From Chloroflexaceae bacterium UBA1466 (GTDB lineage Bacteria > Chloroflexota > Chloroflexia > Chloroflexales > Chloroflexaceae): a stretch of 11,643 bases of DNA. The stretch covers positions 1 through 11,643 of the forward strand of contig DCSM01000127.1 of assembly GCA_002325605.1 (NCBI GenBank). Reading direction: 5' to 3'. Below the pieces are notes generated by a model that saw nothing but the letters and a program-made list of their open reading frames with translations, was not told the DNA's origin and did no database searches. The translations under genes and the position numbers were made by a program. This document shows, piece after piece, positions 1-9,300 of the stretch (the stretch's first letter is position 1; each line of letters opens with the position of its first letter).

Positions 1-881
1 ACTTGCAAGGCAGTCAGGAATAGGGCGCGTAAGGCGGCTTCATTGCCAACCTTGGTTAGGGTGGTTTTAAGCTTCGCTAAAGTACTTTTAGAGGGCTTGA
101 AGCGGAACTGGAGCGTTTCCAGGATGGCTTGCTGCCGTGTCGTCAACGTAGCTTCCTGGCGACCTTTCCCAAGGCCTTCTTGGACTCCTTCCTGGATTCC
201 TTCCAGGCGGATTTCTTGCAACCGTTGCATATAGGGTGTGTCTACCAACAACTCTTCGGCGATGAGAAATTTCTCAACCATAGCCAGAAGCTCCTTATCT
301 GTAATCAAGGCGGCCAATAGTTCCAGTAACTTTCCTCGCAGTTCATCATCTGCAACCCCGCTGATCTGCGCGATGACGGCGGGAATCGTTGTCGCAGGAT
401 TGGTGATCTTGGTTTGCCCCAGGAGACCTAACAACCCCAGTTTGCCGATCTTCAACAACTCTTCCGCCGTCATTTCCCAAAGGTGGATTACGTCGTAACT
501 CCAGCTTACAATCTGTCCCCCCTTCGCATGGGGGTAGGAATGCTGGCCCGTATCGCCCTTACCGGCCCCTGGCCCGATATAGAAGACCACGCTCTGGAGG
601 GGGAGCTGATGCTCCTCGGCCAGGCGGATGATATAAGCCAGTTGGCGCTGTGGCATCGGTTTATGGGATTTGCGAGCTTGAAACTCGATGTGCAAGACGA
701 CCTTGGCTCCCGTGGCCGTCGTGACCCGAAAAACTTGGTCGGCCCGCAACACTGCAACGGGGGGTGGCAATTCGCTGGCACAAGGGCTGACCGTTTGCAC
801 CTTTGTCTTGAGCAGCCACTCCGCAAAGTCGTGGGAACAAGTCAGAATCAACTGTTTGAGTAAGAGATCAGTTTTCGCCAT
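1..881 (-). CDS. Rpn/YhgA-like PD-(D/E)XK nuclease family protein (putative transposase), 3'-truncated by window edge
   Basis: The minus-strand frame is open for 293 codons from ATG at 881-879 and leaves the window without a stop, so the C-terminus is missing. The N-terminal part matches the Rpn (recombination-promoting nuclease) / YhgA-like family. D48 lies in DQVFRV, followed by E66 and Q68 in HIEFQAR and then MPQRQLAYI; this is the D...E-x-Q form of the PD-(D/E)XK active site. Residues about 228-243 carry the EG-x2-EG-x2-EG repeat typical of these proteins. After it comes an R-x3-IL...RF segment resembling the C-terminal DUF4351-type region. Known members cleave DNA and promote RecA-independent recombination; activity here is inferred. 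An AAAGGG ribosome-binding site (888-893) sits 6 nt before the ATG. The gene diverges from the large membrane gene and is probably functionally unrelated to it. No terminal inverted repeats or target duplications are visible. Confidence 0.85.
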   Translation of the reverse strand, partial: MAKTDLLLKQLILTCSHDFAEWLLKTKVQTVSPCASELPPPVAVLRADQVFRVTTATGAKVVLHIEFQARKSHKPMPQRQLAYIIRLAEEHQLPLQSVVFYIGPGAGKGDTGQHSYPHAKGGQIVSWSYDVIHLWEMTAEELLKIGKLGLLGLLGQTKITNPATTIPAVIAQISGVADDELRGKLLELLAALITDKELLAMVEKFLIAEELLVDTPYMQRLQEIRLEGIQEGVQEGLGKGRQEATLTTRQQAILETLQFRFKPSKSTLAKLKTTLTKVGNEAALRALFLTALQ

Positions 882-916
882 AGATGGCCCTTTCGCCAAA
901 AGTTAGACCACCCTCG

Positions 917-945
917 ATTATAGCACATTTGCAAGCTAAAAACCC
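917..945 (-). promoter_or_regulatory. Probable sigma70-type promoter of the nuclease gene
   Basis: Read on the minus strand, 922-917 is a perfect TATAAT preceded directly by TGC (925-923), giving an extended -10 element (TGnTATAAT). A 17-bp spacer leads to GGGTTT at 945-940, a poor -35, which an extended -10 can compensate for. Predicted transcription start is near 910, leaving a leader of about 28 nt before the ATG at 881. Confidence 0.6.
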
Positions 946-986
946 TTTAGCCTGTGAAAAACAGCGGCGCTGGGGGCTGGGCTAAA
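946..986. promoter_or_regulatory. Imperfect dyad between the divergent promoters, candidate operator
   Basis: The outer arms TTTAGCC (946-952) and GGCTAAA (980-986) are perfect inverted repeats. Inside them CAGCG (962-966) and CGCTG (968-972) form a second one around G967. The two centres (966 and 967) nearly coincide. The element lies just upstream of both predicted -35 boxes, where a shared regulator could act. There is no T-run after either arm, so an intrinsic terminator is unlikely. The regulatory role is inference. Confidence 0.3.
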
Positions 987-993
987 ATCCAAT

Positions 994-1022
994 TTGCTCC
1001 TGGCCCGTCTGCCTTGTATAAT
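994..1022 (+). promoter_or_regulatory. Probable sigma70-type promoter of the giant membrane gene operon
   Basis: A perfect TATAAT lies at 1017-1022. It is preceded by a 17-bp spacer and TTGCTC at 994-999, which matches the first three bases of the -35 consensus. Predicted transcription start is near 1029. That leaves a leader of about 35 nt before TTG 1064, but only about 8 nt before the alternative TTG 1037. This is one reason for preferring the later start. Confidence 0.6.
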
Positions 1023-1050
1023 AGGTCTGCGGAGTCTTGTTTGATAGCCA

Positions 1051-1066
1051 AAAGGGGTTTGCTTTG
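1051..1066 (+). promoter_or_regulatory. Ribosome-binding site deciding a TTG start at 1064
   Basis: AAAGGGG (1051-1057) lies 6 nt before TTG 1064-1066. This is the same motif and spacing as the AAAGGG site before the ATG of the divergent nuclease gene. The alternative in-frame TTG at 1037 has only GGAG (1031-1034) two nucleotides upstream, too close for a normal Shine-Dalgarno site. A further in-frame TTG at 1082 lacks a comparable site. There is no ATG in frame near this end. Confidence 0.6.
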
Positions 1067-3380
1067 CAATCACTTTCTTCGTTGGACGCAGTAGCCTGCC
1101 CGTCGCCAGCGCGGCGGCGGTGGTGGCAGACGACTTGGGCAACCAGTGCCCTTTTGTTGAGTATCTTACTTTTAGGAACCTATTTTCGCACTTTGAGCCT
1201 GCTCGATTGGGATCTGGGCACGGGGCAGCACCCTGACGAGCGCTTTTTCACCGATGTTTCCTCGCTCACGCGCCTGCCCGCCAACCTCAACGAATACTTT
1301 GATGCCGCTCGTGCGCCTAGCAACCCGCGCAATGTGGGCAAAACCTTCTTTGTCTATGGCACATTCCCGACAATTTTGACGCGCTTCGTCGCGGTTAGCC
1401 TCACTCCAAGTAGCGCTTTACCCGAAAACGTGCCTGGGCGCAGTGTCTTAGCCCCAGATGGCACTGGCCAAACAGTGCCTAATCCTGAACGTAAGCTTTT
1501 TAGGCTTAATCTGTTGCAGAAACTGCTCAATCCTGAAGGGCGGAATTACACTGACTACTCTAATATCTATCGAATAGGGCGAAGTCTAGCTACGATCTTT
1601 GATTTAGCTTCAATTCTTGTGATTTTCTTGATCGGCCAAAGGCTTTATGGGCGCAGAGTGGGCTTAATCGCCGCTTTTTTTGCCGCTTCAGCCGTGATGT
1701 CCATTCAACAATCGCATTTCTTCGTTGACCCCACCTTTTCAACCTGCTTTGCGCTGCTGGCGCTCTATTGGGCTATTCGGATTGCCCAGGGCGATGGTTG
1801 GGGTGCTTATGTTTGGTTAGGCATAAGTATCGGCTTTGCAATGGCCAATCGGCTGCCGTTGGCGACGCTGGGCCTGGTGGGGATGGTCGCGGCGGTGCTG
1901 GGAGCGTTAGCCTGGGCCAAAACCTCGTTTGAAGACCAAAGTTATCTGCATAAGGCCTTAGATCGCTTTCTTAGGCATGATTTACCCTTTCTCTTTCTGG
2001 CAGGTTTTCTAACGGTAATCACTTTTAGGATAGTGCAACCCTATGCCTTTATTGGTTCCCTCTCTGATTCTCCTCAAATCCCCAGCGAAAACCCTTCTTC
2101 ACCAAGCTGGATGCGTGGTTTAGGCTTCTTTGATCTGCGCTTAGACCCACGTTTCGTTCAGAATATGGATGAGATCAAGCGGCTGGTGAGCGGTGAAAGC
2201 GATTTCCCCCCTTCGCAACAATGGGTCAGACGGGCAGTCTATCTTTTCCCTCTGCAAAATATGGTTTTGTGGGGGATGGGGCCTGCGCTAGGCCTTACAG
2301 TCTGGCTGGGCTGGCTGCTGGCGGGTTGGCTCTATACCCGTTATTGGCTCTTTGGCTTGGGGCATAAGTATCCAAAAAGCACTTTAACCCTTTTCAATCC
2401 AACTTTACTTGCGCCAATTGTCCTTTGGGTTTGGATTGGCTTCTATTTCCTCTGGCAAGGGGGGCAGTTTGTCAAATCAATTCGCTATATGCTGCCAATC
2501 TATGGAGCCTTATTTGTCTTTGGCGCGTGGGCTTTAGTGCTTTTGTGGGATTGGAGCAGAGCAAAGCAGGTTTTCAAGGGGCCCTTCCATACTTTGCAAG
2601 TGCGTTTAACTACGCATATTGCTCCTTTGGCGTTAGGGATTGTTCTTTTAGGCACATTATCTTGGGCCTATGCCTTTACCCGGATCTATACGCGCCCCCA
2701 TTCCCGCATTATTGCGGCGCGGTGGCTGCTGCAAAACGCCCCTTCTGGCTCAAAAATTGCTTCTGAGCAATGGGATGATGGTTTACCCATTGGGGTTGAT
2801 GGCGGTAATCCGTGGGGTTCATCATACCAAGGGATTGAAACCCATCCTTACGGTGAAGATGATCCCCAGAAATATTTTGGCAATGGGCGAGATAAAGGTT
2901 TATTAGATAGTCTTGATGAGGTTGACTACGTTACCCTCACGAGTAATCGGGTTTATGGCTCCACAGAGCGTTTGCCGATGCGTTATCCAGCCCTCAGACG
3001 CTATTATCACTATCTCTTTAGTGGTGAATTAGGCTTTGAACTAGTTGCGGATGTCAATTCCTACCCCACATTCTTTGGGATTCCCATTCCTGACCAAAGT
3101 TCAGAAGAAGCTTTCACCGTTTACGATCATCCGCGCATCCTAATCTTTCACAAAACTGCAAATTATTCTCGCCAGCAGGCTAACCAATTGCTTACCAAAG
3201 ATGTCAATTGGGATGAAGTCTATAAGTCAACTGTCTTTTTTGCAGATCGGAATGCGAATGCTTTGCGGCTGACGGAGAGTCAGTGGCCAAAATATCGTGC
3301 TGGGGGCACGTGGGCCGAGTTTTTCGATGCTGAAAACCCCGTCAATCTTGCAAATCTACCTTTAGCTCGTTTCCTTGCCC
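1064..3380 (+). other. Domain: N-terminal GT-C (PMT/ArnT-like, GT39-type) glycosyltransferase region
   Basis: After a short Arg/Trp-rich head, the first membrane helix covers about residues 25-44. It is followed by LDWDLGTGQHPDERF, where D58-E59 (nt 1235-1240) sit at the start of the first outer loop, the usual place of catalytic acids in GT-C enzymes that use polyprenyl-phosphate sugars. Further family-like signs are an NP-rich stretch with FVYGTFP, YRIGRSLATIFDL before helix 2, SHFFVDPTFS, RIVQPYAF, and SIRYMLPIYGALFVFG, the RYLLP-like helix seen in PMT_2 proteins. A soluble module follows, starting near AARWLLQNAPSGSKIASEQWDD (nt about 2715-3345) and probably outside the cell. Sugar donor and acceptor cannot be read from sequence. 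Confidence 0.75.
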
Positions 3381-6300
3381 CGTTGTGGTGGTTCTTTATC
3401 CTTGAAGTAATTGGATTAGCAGCTTTTTGCTTACTGTTTTATACGTTTCCCTGGCTCCCAGACCGCGGAATGAGTCTAGCTCGGCCTTTGGGCTTGCTTT
3501 TTATCGCCTATTCGGCCTGGATTCTAGGCAGCCTGCACTGGCTTCCCTTCTCTCCTGGCACAGTATGGCTCTGCGCTCTGCCTCTTCTGCTTTTAGGGTT
3601 TGGGGTTGGCTGGCGTTCCCGTTTTGAACTACAAACCTTTTGGCAAACGCGCAAAAGAACCATCATCACCGCTGAATCACTCTATATCGTTGCTTTTCTT
3701 TTCGTTCTTTATCTGCGTTGGCTAAACCCCGATCTGTGGCATCCTGCGCGGGGAGGCGAAAAGCCAATGGAACTTGCCTATCTGAATGCGGTTTTGAAGA
3801 GCGCAGCTTTCCCGCCCTACGACCCCTGGTTTGCTGGGGGCCACATCAACTACTACTATTTTGGCTTTGTGATTGTTGGGGTCTTGATTCATTTGACAGG
3901 GATATTGCCTCAAATCGCTTATAATCTCGCGGTTCCAACACTTTTTGCGCTTGTGGCTGTGGGAAGTTGGGGTCTTGTCTATAATTTACTTGCCCCTAAG
4001 CAGCACCTTAGCCTAGTTTCACAACGTTCTGAGCGATTTGCCCAGATTTCGGCTCTGCTTGCTCCAGTTTTCGTTTTGATCTTGGGCAATTTGGCCCAGG
4101 CTATTTGGTTTCTTGATGGTTATGCGACAAAGAATCAAGGGCGACCTGAATGGGCTTTTTGGGACGCGACGCGGATTGTTGCGGGCACGGTCAATGAATT
4201 TCCCTTTTTCACCTTTCTTTTCGCGGATTTGCACGCCCACATGATCGTAATGCCCTTCTCGTTAGCGATTTTGGGCTTATCTGTTTCGCTTATTCGCCAA
4301 GAAACAAGCGTAAAACCCCGAAATCCATCTTTCCTAGCGCGTTACTTCCCCATCTCCCTTCATTTATTCCTTTTTGGTCTACTCGCAGGTACATTGCAAG
4401 TAACCAATACTTGGGATTATCCAACATTTGTTGGTCTCGTAGCGCTAACCTTAGCTTTGTTAGGCTGGTGGCATTTCTGGCGTGAACAACGCCAGAATTC
4501 AACTTTCACGCTCCAGCTAAAACTTTTGGCAATTGGCCGTACTCTATTTACGGTGATAGCTCAGGTCGTAATCGTCTTTAGCATTGGAAGAATTCTCTTT
4601 TTACCCTTCATTCAAAACTTTGCTACTGAATCATCGGGAATTGATTTCCTTCGTGAAGGATTAGCTTCATCTCCATTTCAGCAAGTCCTCTTTGCCCAAC
4701 GGACTTCCGTTGTTGATTCGCTAAGACTTATTGGTTTGTGGCTTTTTCTCCTTAGCGGTACTGGGTTTTTCCTTGCGCTTCGCTTCACAAAGCTTAGAGT
4801 TATCGCATTAAGCAGCGTAATGGGTGGGATGATAGCCTTAACCCTCATTGGTGCGCTAACCAATTTGCCTGCCCTAATCATGCTCTTTCCGCTCTTTATC
4901 GCCGTGCTTTGGTTACTTTGGCACATGCGATATACCTCGCTTAAAGCTATTTTGCCAATGATTTGGGCCTTAACGGCTTTGGGAATCAGTTTAGGGGTTG
5001 AGATCGTTGTTGTAAAAGGCGATATAGGCCGTATGAATACGGTCTTTAAGTTTGGTTTGCACGCTTGGATTCTCTTCGCCCTCTCAGCAGCGATTGCCTT
5101 ACCCTGGGTTTGGGTCAAAACTGCTAAGTTTATTCGAGCGAAAACCAACGATTTACCTGCTCTTTCCCTCATTTGGAGTTGGCGCGGTGGTCTGATTCTG
5201 CTCTTAGCGGGGTCATTTGTCTATCCTTTCACTGCGACTCCAGCGCGGATAGGGGATCGCTACAAAGCTAATCTCCCAAATACGCTGGATGGCATGGCTT
5301 TTATGCCTTTTGTGGGTGGCAATGAAAATGGGAAGGATTTTCTGCTAAGTGAAGATGCAGCAGCCATTCTCTGGCTTCAAAAGAATGTCAAAGGCACACC
5401 TGTCATCTTAGAAGCGCATTTACCCTCTTATCGTTGGGCGGGGCGCATCGCTACTTTTACAGGTTTGCCAACTCTGTTTGGTTGGGAATGGCATCAAATT
5501 CAGCAACGGAATTCGGTCAATGCCTCGCCAATCATCAATCGGCGCGCAACGGTAATTGAGCAAATCTTCAATGGCACTGATATAAATGGGGCCCTCGAAG
5601 CCATCAAGCGTTACGGGATAGAATACATTTTCGTTGGTGGAGTTGAACATGCAGTTTACAATTCTACGGGTCTAAGTAAATTTGCAACTCTTGTAAATCA
5701 AGAGGAGCTACAAATCGTTTTTACGAATGGACAAACCCAAATTTACCAGGTAAAGAATCCTGGGAAGCCAACGATGCTCACTTCTGATTTAGCAATGACA
5801 ACCCCTCATCTTCGTACTCCTCCGCCATTGGTGCTTAACAAACATGTCAATGAGCTACCTGCTGTTAAGGAATATGACTGGAATGATATTGTTAATTCAC
5901 AAGTGTGGTTAGCAATCCTTGTTTGGCTTCTTACGCTTGCCCTTTTGCTCTTGCTAGGGCTACCGCTGGCAGTGCTGGCTTTTGGGCAAAACCGCGATGC
6001 AGGTTTAGTTTGGGCAAAACTTATCGGCTTGTTGATCTTGGGCTATTGTGTTTGGCTACCGACGAGTTTAGGGCTTTGGCGCTATGATCGGTGGGCTTTA
6101 GCGCTAAGTTTTCTCTTTATCTTAGCGTTTAATAGCATTTTGATAACTTGGCTGGGCGAAAAGACCTTTAGTTTCCAATCCTTTAAGCGTGGTCTTTCGA
6201 TTCTGAAAGAGCGAATCCTAGCTAAAAGCCAAGAAATTCTGTTGAGTGAAGGATTATTCCTCTTTGGATTCGCTTGTTTCGCTGTGATTCGAGCCTTCAA

Positions 6301-9300
6301 CCCTGATTTATGGCATCCTATTTGGGGCGGCGAAAAACCGATGGAATTTGGCTTTCTCAATGCGATTTTGCGTAGCCCCGTAATGCCTCCGTATGATCCA
6401 TTTTTCAGCGATGGCTACATCAATTACTACTATTATGGTCTCTATTTGGTCTCTTTACCGATCAAAGCTACAGGAATCGCGCCTGCTTTTGCTTTTAATC
6501 TCGTTATCCCCACGCTTTTTGCCCTTACGCTTGCTGGAGGATATGCGATAGTTGCAGAATTGACAGGTAAAAAACGCTATGGTCTGCTGGGTGCAGCATT
6601 TCTGACGGTTTTAGGCAACTTAGCAAGTGTTTTCCCTGCTCATTGGGCTAGAGGAATTTTGCCCATATTTGAGGCTTTGAGCCGAAAAGGTCTGGCTAGT
6701 TTGGGCCGTGAGCTTGGCGATTGGTTTATGGGCCCCAGCCGCATTATCCCCAATACCATCAATGAATTTCCCTTTTGGGGCTTTTTGTATGGCGATCTCC
6801 ACCCACATCTGATTGCGCTGCCGATTACATTGCTCGTAATTGCTTTAGCCTATCAAATCATTCGCCTTGACAAGGCTCAAACTACAAGGTTTTTCGTTTA
6901 TGGTCTGATTTCCTTAGCTTTAGGAACATTAGCCGTTACGAATTCGTGGGATTTCCCGACCTACGCGCTTTTAGTTGGAATGACTTTGGTCGGGGGAGCG
7001 TGGCGGGAATGGCGGTGGAGCAAACTTGCGCTTTTAAGGGCTTCTGAGAAGCCAATTGTGATAAAGTCTATTCTGCCTGCGTTTCAGCCAGCAGCGGACA
7101 TTCTTGAGTATTCACAGGATACTTCTGTAAAGTATGCGATAGAGAAACAAAATCCTCACCAACGTGAACGCAAGGTTTGGTATGCGATTTTACTTCCAGG
7201 CTTTCTTCTGGCTTTTGGAAGTATCATTGCCTACTTTATACGAGCAATTCGTGCTTCTTGGACACAAAAACCTTCTCTCCCGCGCTATCTATCGTGGGCG
7301 ATAGGTCTTTTGATGGGTGCATTTTCAGGCGGCTTTGCGCTTTTCAAATGGCAGCAGCGGCATTTACCTTCAACCAAAACTGCTGAAACTAACTCTTTCC
7401 AATCTGCACCAGCAGAAGTTGCTCCTGAGCCTTTTGCACCAGCAGAAGTTGCTCCTGAGCCTTCAAGCGTAGTTCCACTTTCTAAAGCGTTTTCTCTAAG
7501 CAGTCTTTTCTCGAAAGAACTTCTTTTCAATGGTGCAAGACTCATTTGGGCTTTAGGCGAAGCTGTTTTATGGACAATTGCGCTGGCAATCGGCGGTTTA
7601 ATCCTTTATACACCTTTCTTTGAAAAGTATTATGCAACTGTTTCAGGGGTCGGCATTGTGTCAAATGGCACTAAAATTCAGGATTACTTCTTAATCTATG
7701 GTTTGTTCTTAGTAATTCTGCTACCCTTTACATTTGGCACATTTTGGAATTTCCTGGCCCCGCACATTCGGCGCAGCCAAAGCGAATTTAGTCGCCATTT
7801 TACGCTTGCTAGTCGCGGAATTGCCCTTGCCCTTTTCCTAATCCTCATCTCTCTAGCAATTTGGCAGCCAGTCTTTGCATTACACTTTGGACTTGGCTTG
7901 TTGCTGATTTTAAGCATCACTTTAATCCTTCAAAAAGCGCTTTCACCAGCAATTTGGTTCATTTTAGCGTTGCTTACCCTTGTTTGGGCTGTTTCGCTGG
8001 GCATAGATTTCATCTACATTCGAGATCACCTTGATGGCAGTGATAATTACCGTATGAATACAGTTTTCAAATTTGGAATGCAAATTTGGACATTGTTAGC
8101 CCTAGCTGCTGCTGCAAGTTTAGCTCATTTAATGCGAAAACTGCATCGAATCGGGGGATTTACTGCCCAAGCTGCGGGGCTTGGGATTTTAACAATTTTA
8201 ATTCTAGCGACATCCGTCTTTTTGTTCGCAGGCATACCGAGTCGAGTAGCTAATCGCTTTGATCCCTCAATGAAATTAACCCTTGACGGTTTGGCTTTCT
8301 TGCAAAATGCAGATTTCAACTATGATTGTCAATCTTACGGCAGTTGTGAGCCAGGAGTCTCAAGCTTTAAGATAGATTTGCGCCCCGATGCTCTGGCTAT
8401 TGCATGGTTGAATAAGCAGATTGAAGGAACCCCAATTATCGTTCAATCTGATTTGTGGTTTTATCGGGCCTACGGCATTCGGATTGCGGCGAATACGGGC
8501 TTGCCAACGGTGATTAGCGCTTTGCACGAAAATGAGCAACGCGACGCGACGCTGACAGGTATTCGGGATCGAGATGTAGATAGCCTTTTTAGAACACCAA
8601 ATACCGATTTGGCCTTGCGGATTTTGGCTAAATATCGCGTAAACTATGTTTATGTGGGGAGCGTTGAGCGGGCTTTCTATAATGCTGCGGGTTTGGCAAA
8701 GTTTGAGAAGACCTTAGCCTCTTATTTGCAGAAGATTTACGATGCTTCAGGAGTAAAGATTTACAAGGTGCAAAGTATTCCTTCGACCTATGCCGAGCCA
8801 GAACCCTATAATTTCACAACTGAAAAGCCTTTGCAACCTCAAGCTCCAGCGCCAGCAGCGAATAATTCTTCTCAAGATAGTGCTGAATTGACTGATTTGG
8901 AAGCTAAAGTTGCCCAAAACCCCACAAATGGGCCTTTGGTTTACAAGCTTGCTGACCTTTATCGCAGCCAAAATCGGCTAGATGACGCGGCGCGGGTGCT
9001 AAGTGTGGCGACGCAAGCCAACCCTGCGGATCTTGCTTTGCACCACTTATGGGGCGATATTTTGGCGCAGGCGGGGCGCTATGATGAAGCTGAACAGGCT
9101 TTTTTGCAGGCGACAAAGGCAAGCCCCTCGGCGGGAAATTGGAACAAATTGGGCAGTAATTTGCTGAAATGGGGCAAAACTGCGAAAGCAGAAGTTGCTC
9201 TGCTCCAAGCGATTACGCTTGATGCGAAGGAGCCAGAACCGCATTTTTGGCTGGGGCAAATTTACAAAGAAAAGGGTGATAAGGAGCAGGCGCAGCGTGA

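Noticed and set aside
483..863. A 126-codon plus-strand open frame
   Set aside because: It lies wholly antisense to the nuclease gene, whose frame shows clear family motifs (DQVFRV, IEFQAR, EG repeats). The antisense product has no recognisable feature and no good ribosome-binding site.
962..986. GC-rich inverted repeat as a possible intrinsic terminator
   Set aside because: No T-run follows on either strand, and both flanking genes read away from it, so there is no transcript for it to end.
4678..5172. A 164-codon minus-strand open frame
   Set aside because: It is antisense to the conserved RMNTVFKFG region of DUF2298 copy 1. Its Lys/Arg/Ile-rich composition is what reverse-complemented membrane-helix codons give.
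3380..8775. Assembly-made duplication as the cause of the two YYY copies
   Set aside because: The copies match only in motifs and not over long nucleotide stretches, and they differ by a ~160-residue insertion, so this is an old genuine duplication.
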